Position numbers and translations under genes: made by a program. Shown here in pieces: positions 31,414-41,205 of a DNA stretch of 64,000 nt. Location: positions 434,001 to 498,000 of the forward strand of contig NZ_MDDN01000002.1 of assembly GCF_001708185.1 (NCBI RefSeq), written 5' to 3'. Positions within the stretch are counted from its first letter, which is position 1, and each line of letters opens with the position of its first letter. Below the pieces are notes generated by a model. It saw only the letters and a program-made list of their open reading frames with translations, was not told the origin of the DNA and did not search any database. Source of the DNA: Lysinibacillus xylanilyticus (GTDB lineage Bacteria; Bacillota; Bacilli; Bacillales_A; Planococcaceae).

Positions 31414-32874
31414 TTATGTGCCACAAAAAGTACGATATGGTTGGTTAGATGGTGTTGGTAATGTAGCATATTCCTGCTGCTCCTTAGTATGTGCAAAAGG
31501 CTGTGCAAGAACATTCAGTAATCGTTCCATTACACTGTAGTCTCCACATTCAACAGCAGCCTCTAATGCTTCTTCTACACGGTGATTTCGTGGAATTACT
31601 GCTGGATTATGATCCCGCATTAATTGGTGAGACATGGCTGTTGTTTCCTGTTGTCTTTCACGTCTTCCAAGCCATTTCTGATGCCATTCTTTAAATTCTT
31701 TTGCACTAAATAACGTTGATTCATCAAATTTATCGAAGGTTAATGCAATAAATGTATTCGTATAGTCTGCCTGATACTGCTGCATTAACGATAGAAACTC
31801 TTCAATTAGTGCTACGTCCTGATCTTCTTCGTTAAACAACCCAAGTTTTGCTCGCATACCTGTTAACCAGTTTGCATAATACAGCTGTGGATATTGTTGT
31901 AATGTCTCTTGAGCTAGGTTTATGGCATCTTCCTGATTTTCATCGATTAATGGTAATAATGATTCAGAAAAACGTGTTAAATTCCATCCCCCGATATTAG
32001 GTTGGTTACCGTACGCATAACGACCTTGTCGATCAATCGAGCTAAATACTGTCGCTGGATCATAGATATCCATGAAAGCGCAAGGACCATAATCAATCGT
32101 CTCCCCACTAATGGCCATATTATCTGTGTTCATGACACCATGGATAAAACCGACTAGTTGCCATTTTGCAATGAGAGTTGCTTGCTTCTTCATGACTTCC
32201 TGAAGTAGGTAGAGATAGCGATTTTGAGCTTTATCAACATTTGAAAAATGACGCTCCAAAGCATAATCTGCCAAAGCTTTTAGCTCCTCTTCAGTTCCCC
32301 AATTTGCTGCATATTGGAAAGTTCCCACTCGCAAATGACTACTTGCAATACGAGTTAAAACTGCACCAGGGAGCTCGGTTTCACGAATAATCGTTTCGCC
32401 TGTAGTGACGACAGCCAAGCTTCGAGAGGTTGGAATACCGAGTGCATGCATTGCTTCACTAATAATATATTCACGTAGCATTGGACCAAGTGCTGCTCTG
32501 CCATCTCCACCTCGGGAATAAGGGGTTCTTCCTGAGCCTTTCAGCGCGATATCAAATCGTTCATGATTTGGTGTTATTTGTTCTCCTAACAACAGCGCTC
32601 TTCCGTCCCCTAGCATATTAAAATGCCCAAATTGATGTCCGGCGTAAGCTTGCGCAATAGGCGTGCCACCAGTTGGGCTGTTGTTACCCGCAAAAATCGC
32701 GACCGCTTCTTCTTTTTGTAGAGCATTGAAATTTAATCCAAGTGACTGTGCTACCGCTTCATTTAACACTACTAATTTTGGTGAACGAACTGGATTTAAA
32801 ATGAGCGATGTATAAAAAATGTTTGGTAGGCGGGCATAGCTATTATCAAAATTCCATCCTATTGTATTGTCCAT
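31414..32874 (-). CDS. selO: SelO protein adenylyltransferase (YdiU family)
   Basis: 486 residues. [11 protein letters not shown] near residue 89, [20 protein letters not shown] near 108, [15 protein letters not shown] near 147, [20 protein letters not shown] near 243 and [14 protein letters not shown] near 300 are the SelO/YdiU signature. SelO is a pseudokinase-fold enzyme that transfers AMP to Ser, Thr or Tyr on other proteins, with a role in redox stress. The selenocysteine of some SelO proteins is absent; here the C-terminus ends FCGT. Full length for the family. Confidence 0.95.
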   Translation of the reverse strand: MDNTIGWNFDNSYARLPNIFYTSLILNPVRSPKLVVLNEAVAQSLGLNFNALQKEEAVAIFAGNNSPTGGTPIAQAYAGHQFGHFNMLGDGRALLLGEQITPNHERFDIALKGSGRTPYSRGGDGRAALGPMLREYIISEAMHALGIPTSRSLAVVTTGETIIRETELPGAVLTRIASSHLRVGTFQYAANWGTEEELKALADYALERHFSNVDKAQNRYLYLLQEVMKKQATLIAKWQLVGFIHGVMNTDNMAISGETIDYGPCAFMDIYDPATVFSSIDRQGRYAYGNQPNIGGWNLTRFSESLLPLIDENQEDAINLAQETLQQYPQLYYANWLTGMRAKLGLFNEEDQDVALIEEFLSLMQQYQADYTNTFIALTFDKFDESTLFSAKEFKEWHQKWLGRRERQQETTAMSHQLMRDHNPAVIPRNHRVEEALEAAVECGDYSVMERLLNVLAQPFAHTKEQQEYATLPTPSNQPYRTFCGT

Positions 32875-32965
32875 GTTTTCTCCTTTGTCGTTTATAGTTA
32901 TTTTTTCTCCTTCATCATAAACAATTCATAGCCATTTTTACCATTTAGCTTTCTGCTAATAAAAC

Positions 32966-33001
32966 AAAAACGCTTTGAGTTATTTTAACCTAAGCGTTTT
33001 T
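32966..33001. terminator. Bidirectional terminator after ysnB
   Basis: AAAAACGCTT (32966-32975) pairs perfectly with AAGCGTTTTT (32992-33001); both directions have a T tract. It closes the rph-rdgB-ysnB transcript. Confidence 0.85.
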
Positions 33002-33007
33002 GTTCCA

Positions 33008-33511
33008 TCATTTTCGTATAAACTTGTGAGTGGAAATACAATGATTATCATCCGTAAAGAACTTTACTTCAAAATACGTATTTTCAATCTCGACAAGGGC
33101 AAAGCTTTTTTCTTTACGACCACGTGGTTTTAATAAGCTCCCCGGATTTAAAAATAGGACATCCTCAATCATTTCAGCAGCAAGTATATGAGAGTGACCA
33201 AAGCACACAATTTGCGCGTCTACTTCTTTTGCACGATATGATAATGACAAGATTGAAGTTTTAACATTGAATAAATGACCATGTGTTACAAAGACTGTTA
33301 CGTCCTCTATATCGAATACTGCTTCATCCTGAAAAGCTTGATCGATATCACAATTCCCTCGCACTTTCTTCATACCATCCAATACTTTATGTGAGAATGG
33401 AAGCTCACTATCTCCACAATGAATGAAAGTATCGATATTTGGATAGAAGCCACGAACTTTTTCAATCACATCACTATCGCCATGTGTATCACTCATGACT
33501 AGTATTTGCAT
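33008..33511 (-). CDS. ysnB: YsnB-like metallophosphoesterase
   Basis: 167 residues from the ATG at 33511 with AAGAGGTGATATCC upstream (a GTG three codons earlier is possible). DTHGDSDV with FIHCGD, VRGNCD and VTHGHL plus GHSH give the conserved metal-binding motifs of the MJ0936/YfcE phosphodiesterase family. The physiological substrate is not known. It ends the rph-rdgB operon, as in B. subtilis. Confidence 0.9.
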   Translation of the reverse strand: MQILVMSDTHGDSDVIEKVRGFYPNIDTFIHCGDSELPFSHKVLDGMKKVRGNCDIDQAFQDEAVFDIEDVTVFVTHGHLFNVKTSILSLSYRAKEVDAQIVCFGHSHILAAEMIEDVLFLNPGSLLKPRGRKEKSFALVEIENTYFEVKFFTDDNHCISTHKFIRK

Positions 33512-33523
33512 GGATATCACCTC

Positions 33524-34117
33524 TTATTTTATAAGATTTGGCAATTGTTCCTTCAACTTACGAATCGCATTCCCACGATGGGAAATTGCCCCCTTTTCTT
33601 CGGCTGTTAGCTCAGCCATCATACGGTTTAAGCTTTGGACAAAGAAAACAGGATCATAACCAAATCCATTTGTACCACGTTTTTCGTGTGCAATGACACC
33701 TTCACAAGTACCAAAAACTGTTGTCGTTTCAAAACCTGGCCCTGCAATAGCGATGCAACAACAGAAACGTGCAGTACGCTTTTCATCTTCGACATTCTTT
33801 AGGTTTTCTAACAGCTTAACCATGTTTGCTTCATCATCATGATCACCAGCATAACGTGCAGAATAAACACCTGGCTCACCATTTAATGCGTCAACAGCTA
33901 AGCCACTATCATCAGCAATAACAATTGTGTTTAGCTCTTTCGCCAATGCTTCTGCCTTTAAGATTGCATTTTCCTCAAAGGTAGTGCCTGTTTCTTCTAT
34001 TTCCATTTCTGGTGCAACATCAAACATCGTTACTACCTCATAGCCAAGTGGACCAAATAATGCTTCGAAATCTTTTGCTTTTCCTTTATTTTTAGTGGCA
34101 ATTACTACTTGATTCAT
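33524..34117 (-). CDS. rdgB: XTP/dITP pyrophosphatase (HAM1/RdgB family, YsnA)
   Basis: 197 residues from MNQVVIATKNKGKAKDF; the ATG at 34117 has GGAGG upstream and avoids overlap with rph. The ATKNKGKAK phosphate loop, VIADDSGLAVDALNGEPGVYSARYAG and RGTNGFGYDPVFF are the family motifs. The enzyme removes non-canonical purine triphosphates (XTP, dITP) and so limits mutation. It is coupled with rph and the phosphodiesterase. Confidence 0.95.
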   Translation of the reverse strand: MNQVVIATKNKGKAKDFEALFGPLGYEVVTMFDVAPEMEIEETGTTFEENAILKAEALAKELNTIVIADDSGLAVDALNGEPGVYSARYAGDHDDEANMVKLLENLKNVEDEKRTARFCCCIAIAGPGFETTTVFGTCEGVIAHEKRGTNGFGYDPVFFVQSLNRMMAELTAEEKGAISHRGNAIRKLKEQLPNLIK

Positions 34118-34118
34118 G

Positions 34119-34871
34119 TTATTCATTTCCTCCCACTTTGTTAGCCAAATCACCTAGTGTCTCTTTTTGAAGTGCAATCAATTGTTGAATGCCCGCTTCA
34201 CCTAACGCCAGTAGTTCATTTAACTCTTCACGAGAGAAAGTTGCTTCTTCACCTGTCCCTTGTAGCTCAACAAATCGTCCTGCTCCTGTCATGACGATAT
34301 TCATATCTACAGCAGCAGCAACATCTTCAACGTAGTTTAAGTCTAAAATTGCTCCGTGATCCTCTACAATACCAACACTTGTTGCAGCTAAATAGTCTGT
34401 CACCGGGAATTTAGATAATTGTTTTTCTTCTGCAAACTTAGCAATTGCTTGCGTCATCGCTACAAATGCGCCTGTAATTGAGGCTGTACGTGTGCCTCCA
34501 TCTGCTTGAATCACATCACAGTCAATCCATACAGTACGCTCACCAAGTGCTTCTAGGTCAACTACAGCACGTAATGCTCGACCAATTAAACGTTGGATTT
34601 CCATTGTACGGCCATTGACTTTGCCACGAGATGATTCGCGTGGTGTACGTTGTGCTGTTGCACGAGGTAACATCGAATATTCTGCCGTGATCCAACCTTT
34701 ACCTTGTCCACGTAAAAACCCAGGTACCTTATCTTCAATCGTTGCTGTACAAATTACTTTTGTATTGCCTACTTGAATTAAAACTGAGCCTTCCGGGTGT
34801 AATAAATACTCACTATCTATTTTCACGGGACGCAGTGCATCTACATTTCTTCCATCAAATCTTGTCATCAT
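34119..34871 (-). CDS. rph: RNase PH
   Basis: 250 residues. [15 protein letters not shown] at the start, [38 protein letters not shown] and [18 protein letters not shown] are the RNase PH signature. It trims tRNA 3' ends by phosphorolysis and takes part in RNA decay. AGGAGGAAAAA precedes the ATG. It is the first gene of the rph-rdgB-ysnB set. In B. subtilis gerM lies between it and racE; here it is absent. Confidence 0.95.
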   Translation of the reverse strand: MMTRFDGRNVDALRPVKIDSEYLLHPEGSVLIQVGNTKVICTATIEDKVPGFLRGQGKGWITAEYSMLPRATAQRTPRESSRGKVNGRTMEIQRLIGRALRAVVDLEALGERTVWIDCDVIQADGGTRTASITGAFVAMTQAIAKFAEEKQLSKFPVTDYLAATSVGIVEDHGAILDLNYVEDVAAAVDMNIVMTGAGRFVELQGTGEEATFSREELNELLALGEAGIQQLIALQKETLGDLANKVGGNE

Positions 34872-34964
34872 TTTTTCCTCCTAAAAACTTTCGCGCCCTC
34901 ATCTTACCATAATTTTATCCTTCAAAAAAGTACTCAGTCCCTTATGTACATTGCTAAAAACGGC

Positions 34965-35000
34965 AAAAATCAGCTTAGCCCATTGCTAAGCTGATTTTTT
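34965..35000. terminator. Terminator between racE and rph
   Basis: AAAAATCAGCTTAGC (34965-34979) pairs with GCTAAGCTGATTTTT (34985-34999). Strong bidirectional stem with T-runs, overlapping the racE stop. Confidence 0.9.
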
Positions 35001-35796
35001 ATTTTAATGTAATACGTTTTATATTGAGAGTTCCTTGCTCAAGCCAATTTTCAGCAATCGAACGGAAAATTGGAACAGAACCGGTTGCAAAAAATTTATG
35101 AGCAGGCACTGCATCTTGGTCAGCCAAAGTACCATTATACGCAAGCATTTCTTGAACATCCTTTGCTGTTTCCTCTGCGGAAGATAGTACAAAGACTTCT
35201 TCTCCGACCACAGCTTCAATTTGCTTTTGCAATATGGGATAATGTGTACATCCTAGTATAACTGTATCAAATTGTTCATTTTTCAACGGCTTTAAGCCTT
35301 CTTCAATTAGTTTATTTGCAAATTCACCTTTATATTCGCCACTTTCTACAAGTGGTACGAATGTTGGACACGCCAATGGAATAATATGTGTTGACGTATT
35401 CAGTGACAATAATGCTTCCTCATACGCCGCACTTTTAATTGTTCCTTCTGTTGCAAGCACAACGACTTCATGTCGCTTCGTTTTCTTTACAGCTGCACGT
35501 GCGCCAGCATTAATAACGCCTAGTACCGGAAAAGGCATATTTCTTTGTAAACTTTCGAGTGCTACTGCAGTCGCTGTATTACAAGCAATGACGAGCATTT
35601 TGATATTCATTTTCTCTAGTGCTTTTGCCATTTGCCAAGTGAAGTTTCGTACTTCCTGACGAGTTCTCGGACCATAAGGACATCTTGCTGTATCACCAAT
35701 ATAATAGATCGTTTCATTTGGTAATCGCTTCATTATTTCTTTTGCTACGGTTAAACCGCCTACTCCTGAGTCAATAACGCCTATCGGGGCATTCAT
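34999..35796 (-). CDS. racE: Glutamate racemase
   Basis: 265 residues. IGVIDSGVGGLTVAKEIM, IGDTARCPYGPRT, the catalytic cysteine in VIACNTATA and the second in VILGCTHYPIL, near residues 73 and 184, are the racemase motifs. It supplies D-glutamate for peptidoglycan. Position after the MarR gene and before rph matches B. subtilis. Confidence 0.95.
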   Translation of the reverse strand: MNAPIGVIDSGVGGLTVAKEIMKRLPNETIYYIGDTARCPYGPRTRQEVRNFTWQMAKALEKMNIKMLVIACNTATAVALESLQRNMPFPVLGVINAGARAAVKKTKRHEVVVLATEGTIKSAAYEEALLSLNTSTHIIPLACPTFVPLVESGEYKGEFANKLIEEGLKPLKNEQFDTVILGCTHYPILQKQIEAVVGEEVFVLSSAEETAKDVQEMLAYNGTLADQDAVPAHKFFATGSVPIFRSIAENWLEQGTLNIKRITLK

Positions 35797-35806
35797 ACTT
35801 TCCGCC

Positions 35807-36259
35807 TCAATCCTGTTTCATGTGTACATGTAGTTTTTCTAAAAAGCTTGATAATTGCTCGACTTCTTGTTCGTTAAAACCAACAAGCTTTTCTTGCAAA
35901 TATTGCTGTCTTTTTTCAATTACTTCTTGAATAATACGTTCGCCTTTTTCGAGAAGATGAACAACAACGACACGACGATCATTTTCGTCACGCACACGTT
36001 TGACTAATTCATTTTTCTCCATTCGGTCCACTAAATCTGTCGTTGTACTAAAAGCTAAGTATAATCGGTTTGACAAGTCGCCAATTGTTATATCTCCAAG
36101 CTCTTCTAACCACTGTAATGCAACAAATTGTGGCGGCGTAATCGCATATTGTGAAACTATTTCTCTTCCTTTTTGTTTCACAATGGCCGCTATATAGCGT
36201 AATTCCTTTTCAACCGTTGTAACGGTTTCAGGTGAGTGCTTTGTTACTTCATCCGACAT
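35807..36259 (-). CDS. MarR-family regulator (YsmB-like)
   Basis: 150 residues. A winged helix with ALQWLEELGDITIGDLSNRL, FSTTTDLVDRMEKNELVKR and RDENDRRVVVVHLLEKG is the MarR fold. Same place as ysmB of B. subtilis, between racE and gerE. The ligand and target are unknown. It ends 11 bases before racE, so it may be transcribed with it. Confidence 0.9.
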   Translation of the reverse strand: MSDEVTKHSPETVTTVEKELRYIAAIVKQKGREIVSQYAITPPQFVALQWLEELGDITIGDLSNRLYLAFSTTTDLVDRMEKNELVKRVRDENDRRVVVVHLLEKGERIIQEVIEKRQQYLQEKLVGFNEQEVEQLSSFLEKLHVHMKQD

Positions 36260-36333
36260 ATAACTATTTCACTCCTAAAAATACGTTGAATAGTTCTATT
36301 TTGTCGTTTTTTCTCTGAAATAGCAAGTGTCCA

Positions 36334-36555
36334 TTAGTCTAATTTGAATTCTTCTAAGCGTAACAGCTCAATTAACGCCTGAGATCGATTTGTTACACCT
36401 AACTTTTGAATTGTGTTGGAAATGTGATTTCGCACTGTTTTTTCACTAATACCAAGTTGCTCTGCAATATCCCTCGTTGTTTTTTCAGCTAATAAAAGCG
36501 CAAATATTTCACGTTCTCGGTTTGTTAAAAGAGAACGATGATGAGAGCCATTCAT
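36334..36555 (-). CDS. gerE: Sporulation regulator GerE
   Basis: 73 residues, almost only a LuxR-type helix-turn-helix: LLTNREREIFALLLAEKTTR, DIAEQLGISEKTVRNHISN and KLGVTNRSQALIELLR. Length and content are those of GerE, the late mother-cell regulator of spore coat genes under SigK. Synteny next to ysmB and the thioesterase supports this. It indicates a spore-former. Confidence 0.9.
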   Translation of the reverse strand: MNGSHHRSLLTNREREIFALLLAEKTTRDIAEQLGISEKTVRNHISNTIQKLGVTNRSQALIELLRLEEFKLD

Positions 36556-36802
36556 TTTCAGTTACACCCTCCTCCCCCGCACGTATTGTAACTTATGTTA
36601 AGGAACGAGGAGCGGTGACGGCTATTTTGATGAATATCACATGTTTCCTGAAAAAATTTGAAAATCGTTTCCATAAATCCGTAAATTCATGTGAAATGGC
36701 AATTTCATCAGCTGAAATGTTTGTTAATGGCGAAAAAATATCCTATTACTCACTATCTATTTTTTAGCTCCGTAACCTCAATAGTTTGAATCGACTTTTC
36801 TG

Positions 36803-37261
36803 TTACAGAATCGCCAGGCTAACGAGTTGAGCCCTTGTTTCTTCAGATAGAGGTACACTCTTCCCAGTCCGAGGATCCATTTGCACTATCGTACCACGAC
36901 CCGTAAAGCAAACCTCATCATGTTGATTTTTCGCTAAATAATGAATATCCATCGATGAGCTTCCTACTTTCGCTATCTTCGTATAAATTCTTAGGACGTC
37001 ATCAAAGAAAACTTGCTTCACGTAGTCACACTGTAAGTCGGCTACGATCGGAATACTATCCACAGTTTCATCACTTGCTGATGGCATTAGAATTCCTAAA
37101 TGGCGAAAATAATCAATTCGTGCCTGTTCAAAATATGTAAAACTAACTGTATTGTTCATATGACCGAACATATCCGTTTCTGAAAAACGTACACGCACCT
37201 CAGTTAAAAACGAAAAATCCTTTACCCATTTCTGAAAATCTCCAATATAACTTGCTTTCAT
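36803..37261 (-). CDS. Hotdog-fold acyl-CoA thioesterase (YsmA-like)
   Basis: 152 residues from the ATG at 37261 (AGGGGG nine bases upstream); longer starts at 37285 exist. VRFSETDMFGHMNNTVSFTYFE is the 4-hydroxybenzoyl-CoA thioesterase-type motif with the catalytic aspartate, and FDDVLRIYTKIAKVGSSSMDI follows. Probably hydrolyses an acyl-CoA; substrate unknown. Matches ysmA in position between gerE and sdhB. Confidence 0.85.
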   Translation of the reverse strand: MKASYIGDFQKWVKDFSFLTEVRVRFSETDMFGHMNNTVSFTYFEQARIDYFRHLGILMPSASDETVDSIPIVADLQCDYVKQVFFDDVLRIYTKIAKVGSSSMDIHYLAKNQHDEVCFTGRGTIVQMDPRTGKSVPLSEETRAQLVSLAIL

Positions 37262-37321
37262 CTTAGCCATCCCCCTAATTTTCATTCACTTCTTCTAAGC
37301 AACATACAGAATTAGCGAACA

Positions 37322-37343
37322 ATAATGAATATATATTCATTAT
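37322..37343. promoter_or_regulatory. Perfect 22-bp palindrome upstream of the thioesterase gene
   Basis: ATAATGAATAT and ATATTCATTAT meet without a spacer, giving a perfect 22-base dyad 61 bases upstream of the start. It looks like an operator for a TetR- or MarR-like dimer. The remainder of 37344-37663 contains nothing I can assign. Confidence 0.5.
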
Positions 37344-37663
37344 ATAAGAAAACGTTAAATTGTCATATAAAATCCGAATTTTCACTCACTTTTTTTCAAC
37401 AAACTGCCTTATCTGCGGGATCAGTCAACTATCTTTATTCAATCATTGCTCCTTTGCTTAAGCTGTATTTGTAAGAGTACTGTCTTTATATCAAACAATT
37501 AGGGGAGGCACAATGTGAAGCTTCCTCAAGCGCTTCGCCGATTGACTACTGGGTCTCCTTCACAAATATCCTAAAGAACTCTTTTAGTTATAATTAATCT
37601 TTATCTAATAACGCCCCTTAGGATAGAATTGCCTGTAAATTACTTATTTTACAATAGAAAAAA

Positions 37664-37695
37664 CTCCCCCACACATTTAGTGTAAGGGAGTTTGG
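37664..37695 (-). terminator. Terminator of the sdhCAB operon
   Basis: A stem built from CTCCC/GGGAG and ACAC/GTGT, followed leftward by six T, just past the sdhB stop region. Confidence 0.85.
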
Positions 37696-37712
37696 GCGTA
37701 AAGCTCGTACTA

Positions 37713-38492
37713 TTAGTCTACGAAGTGGTCAGAACCGAAGAAGTTACGGAACATTTGCACTGTAGTTGCACGGTTTAATGATGCGATAGATGTTGTTAAA
37801 GGAATACCTTTTGGACAAGCAGCTACACAGTTTTGTGAGTTACCGCAGTTTGCAAGGCCTCCATCACCCATAATTGCATTTAAACGTTCGTCTTTAATCA
37901 TGGCACCCGTTGGATGAGTGTTGAATAGACGTACTTGTGATAATGGTGCTGGTCCGATGAATGAAGCTTTTTCAGACACGTTTGGACACGCTTCCATACA
38001 TACACCACAAGTCATACATTTAGATAATTCATAAGCCCATTGACGTTTACCTTCTGGCATACGTGGACCTTCACCTAAATCATAAGTACCATCGATTGGA
38101 ACCCATGCTTTAACTTTTTTAAGTGCATTGAACATACGTTCACGGTCAACTTGTAAGTCACGAATTACTGGGAATGTTTTCATAGGCTCAAGGCGAACTG
38201 GTTCAGTCAATTGATCAATCAGTGTTGAACAAGATTGACGAGGACGGCCATTGATAACCATTGAACATGCACCACAAACTTCTTCAAGACAGTTCATGTC
38301 CCATGCAACTGGTGTTGTTTTTTCACCATTTGACGTAACTGGATGCTTTTGAATTTCCATTAATACAGAAATGACGTTCATACCATGACGGTAAGGAACT
38401 TCGAATTTCTGCCAGTAGCCATTGCCACCTTGTGTATCTTGACGTAAAATTTCAACTTTTACCATTCTTCCAGTATTAGCTGCGATATCCAT
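37713..38492 (-). CDS. sdhB: Succinate dehydrogenase iron-sulfur subunit
   Basis: 259 residues. CLEEVCGACSMVINGRPRQSC binds the [2Fe-2S] cluster; CMTCGVCMEACP and CGNSQNCVAACPKGI bind the [4Fe-4S] and [3Fe-4S] clusters. It passes electrons from the flavoprotein to menaquinone through the membrane anchor. It begins five bases after the sdhA stop. Confidence 0.95.
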   Translation of the reverse strand: MDIAANTGRMVKVEILRQDTQGGNGYWQKFEVPYRHGMNVISVLMEIQKHPVTSNGEKTTPVAWDMNCLEEVCGACSMVINGRPRQSCSTLIDQLTEPVRLEPMKTFPVIRDLQVDRERMFNALKKVKAWVPIDGTYDLGEGPRMPEGKRQWAYELSKCMTCGVCMEACPNVSEKASFIGPAPLSQVRLFNTHPTGAMIKDERLNAIMGDGGLANCGNSQNCVAACPKGIPLTTSIASLNRATTVQMFRNFFGSDHFVD

Positions 38493-38497
38493 AATTC

Positions 38498-40252
38498 TTA
38501 GTCTCCTTTCGCAGAGTAGTCACGTTTACGTGGCGGGATTAATGAAACGTCAACTTCTTGGTAAGTGATGATTGGTTCACCAGTAGTTGGATCAAATTTC
38601 GCCATAGTTGTTTTTAAGAAGTTTTCATCATCACGTTCTGGGAAATCTGGCTTATAGTGAGCACCACGAGATTCATTACGTAATAATGCACCTTTTGTCA
38701 TTACTTTCGCAAGTAGTAACATATTTTTAAGCTGACGTGTAAAGTGAGCACCTTGGTTACTCCATTTTTGCGTGTCGTTGATGTTGATGTTTTCCCAACG
38801 TTTTAGAAGATCATCAAGTTTTTTCAATGTATCTTCTAGTTGGTTGTTGTAACGTACTACTGTCATAGTAGCAGTCATCATTTCACCAAGCTCTTTATGA
38901 AGCAAGTAAGCGTTTTCTGTACCATCCATTTTCATGATAGCATCCCATTTAGCTTGCTCTTCTTTTACGCGAGCATCGAAAACTTCTTGTGGAAGATCTT
39001 CAGCATGCTTTTTAAGATGTTTAACATAATCAACTGCGTTTGGACCAGCAACCATACCACCATAGATAGCAGATAATAATGAGTTCGCACCAAGACGGTT
39101 TGCACCGTGTTGAGAGTAATCACATTCACCAGCTGCGAATAAACCAGGAATCTCAGTCATTTGGTTGTAGTCAACCCATAATCCACCCATTGAATAGTGA
39201 ACTGCTGGGAAAATTTTCATTGGTAATTTACGTGGGTCATCACCTACGAATTTTTCGTAGATTTCAATGATACCACCAAGTTTTACATCTAATTCATGTG
39301 GATCTTTATGAGAAAGATCTAGGTATACCATGTTTTCGCCGTTAATACCAAGTTTTTGGTTTACACAAACGTCGAAAATTTCACGTGTTGCAATATCACG
39401 TGGTACTAAGTTACCATATGCAGGGTATTTTTCTTCTAAGAAGTACCAAGGTTTACCGTCTTTGTAAGTCCAAATACGTCCACCTTCACCACGAGCTGAT
39501 TCTGACATTAGACGGTTTTTGTCGTCTCCAGGAATAGCCGTTGGGTGAATTTGGATGAACTCACCATTCGCGTATGAAGCACCTTGTTGGTAAACGATAG
39601 AAGCAGCAGAACCTGTGTTGATAACAGAGTTTGTTGTTTTACCGAAGATAATACCAGGGCCACCAGTTGCCATAATAACAGCATCTGCACGGAATGATTT
39701 AATTTCTTCTGTACGCATATCTTGCGCTACGATACCACGACAAACGCCGTCAGGATCGACTACTGCACCAAGGAATTCCCAGTGCTCATATTTGTTAACT
39801 AAACCAGCTACTTCGTGAGAACGAACTTGCTCGTCTAGCGCGTATAGTAATTGTTGACCAGTTGTCGCACCAGAGAATGCTGTACGGTGGTGTAGTGTAC
39901 CACCAAAACGACGGAAATCAAGAAGACCTTCTGGAGTACGGTTGAACATAACACCCATACGGTCCATTAAGTGAATAATACCAGGGGCTGCATCACACAT
40001 ACCCTTAACTGGTGGTTGGTTTGCTAAGAAGTCCCCACCGTATACTGTATCATCAAAGTGGATCCAAGGAGAATCCCCTTCACCTTTTGTATTTACCGCA
40101 CCATTAATTCCGCCTTGCGCACATACAGAGTGTGAGCGTTTTACAGGAACTAATGAGAATAAATCAACTTCAGTACCAACTTCAGCTGCTTTAATCGTTG
40201 CCATCAGACCAGCTAGACCACCGCCGACAACAATTATTTTGCTTTTCGCCAT
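38498..40252 (-). CDS. sdhA: Succinate dehydrogenase flavoprotein subunit
   Basis: 584 residues. The GGGLAGLMATIKAAE nucleotide-binding motif at the start, SVCAQGGINGAVNTKGEGDS with the FAD-binding region, FIQIHPTAIPGDDKN and GGLWVDYNQMTEIPGLFAAGE are flavoprotein hallmarks. It oxidises succinate to fumarate in the citric acid cycle, anchored by SdhC. Full length for the B. subtilis-type enzyme. Confidence 0.95.
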   Translation of the reverse strand: MAKSKIIVVGGGLAGLMATIKAAEVGTEVDLFSLVPVKRSHSVCAQGGINGAVNTKGEGDSPWIHFDDTVYGGDFLANQPPVKGMCDAAPGIIHLMDRMGVMFNRTPEGLLDFRRFGGTLHHRTAFSGATTGQQLLYALDEQVRSHEVAGLVNKYEHWEFLGAVVDPDGVCRGIVAQDMRTEEIKSFRADAVIMATGGPGIIFGKTTNSVINTGSAASIVYQQGASYANGEFIQIHPTAIPGDDKNRLMSESARGEGGRIWTYKDGKPWYFLEEKYPAYGNLVPRDIATREIFDVCVNQKLGINGENMVYLDLSHKDPHELDVKLGGIIEIYEKFVGDDPRKLPMKIFPAVHYSMGGLWVDYNQMTEIPGLFAAGECDYSQHGANRLGANSLLSAIYGGMVAGPNAVDYVKHLKKHAEDLPQEVFDARVKEEQAKWDAIMKMDGTENAYLLHKELGEMMTATMTVVRYNNQLEDTLKKLDDLLKRWENININDTQKWSNQGAHFTRQLKNMLLLAKVMTKGALLRNESRGAHYKPDFPERDDENFLKTTMAKFDPTTGEPIITYQEVDVSLIPPRKRDYSAKGD

Positions 40253-40318
40253 GATTATTTCTCACTCCTCTTAAAAAATTGCAATGATTGAATGGACTCT
40301 ATAGTATCTTCAATTATA

Positions 40319-40933
40319 TTAAACGAAAGATAAAATAGCAGCCACACCAACTACACTTAGAATTACGAAAATAATGTTTGTTACGTAAGTAGCAATCTTT
40401 TGAGACTGAGGAGATTGTGTAATACCCCAGCTTACTAGGAATGCCCATAAACCGTTTGATAAGTGGAAAGTTGCTGATAAAATACCAACAATATAGAATC
40501 CAAGCATAAATGGATTCGCAACGATATCTGCGATCATATTGAACTCAACATCTGCACCTAACGCTTTTTGGATACGCGTTTGGAAAATATGCCATGCAAT
40601 GAAAATCACTAAGAATACACCAGTGAAACGTTGTAATGAGAACATCCAGTTACGGTATGTACTGAAACGCCCTGTGTTTGGTGAAGCAGTGAATGCAATG
40701 AAGACACCATAGAATGCGTGGAACAATAATGGGATATAAATAATTACCCATTCCATTACTAACAGAAGACTATGTGGAATTAATTCCATCTTACCTACTG
40801 CATCATTGTAAGCTTGTTCACCACCAACAGCAGTGAAGTTCATTGACAAGTGGAACATCAGAAACAGACCTACTGGAATGACACCAAGTAGAGAATGTAA
40901 GCGACGCCATAAAAACTCTCGATCTTTCGACAA
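40319..40933 (-). CDS. sdhC: Succinate dehydrogenase cytochrome b558 subunit
   Basis: 204 residues with five membrane helices and conserved haem-ligand histidines (RRLHSLLGVIPVGLFLMFHL, FHAFYGVF, IAWHIFQTRI, SATFHLSNGLW), typical of the di-haem b558 anchor. The start is a TTG at 40933 with AAGGGGGGT seven bases upstream. It is the first gene of the operon and is followed by sdhA. Confidence 0.95.
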   Translation of the reverse strand: MSKDREFLWRRLHSLLGVIPVGLFLMFHLSMNFTAVGGEQAYNDAVGKMELIPHSLLLVMEWVIIYIPLLFHAFYGVFIAFTASPNTGRFSTYRNWMFSLQRFTGVFLVIFIAWHIFQTRIQKALGADVEFNMIADIVANPFMLGFYIVGILSATFHLSNGLWAFLVSWGITQSPQSQKIATYVTNIIFVILSVVGVAAILSFV

Positions 40934-41205
40934 GACTGTTACCCCCCTTAGTACTTAAAATAGCACAGCAAAAGAAGTCATCATTTTGTAAATGATACCT
41001 CATTGACTGTGTATTTCATCATGGTACAATATTATGACATGTTTATTGTACTCTCAAGAGCTACGAGCGTCAAGGCAACTCGACGTTTTTCGCAGCCCTT
41101 ATTAAAGAAACAATCTAGTACTTGGTGCATCGTTTTTTCTCGAAAAAACTACCTTTACTTTATTAACGTCAAATTTTAAGAAAATTCTAAGAAAGAAGGA
41201 TTTCA

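Noticed and set aside
36477-36767. Rightward 96-residue frame across gerE
   Set aside because: It mostly overlaps gerE in antisense, with no ribosome site and no recognised domain.
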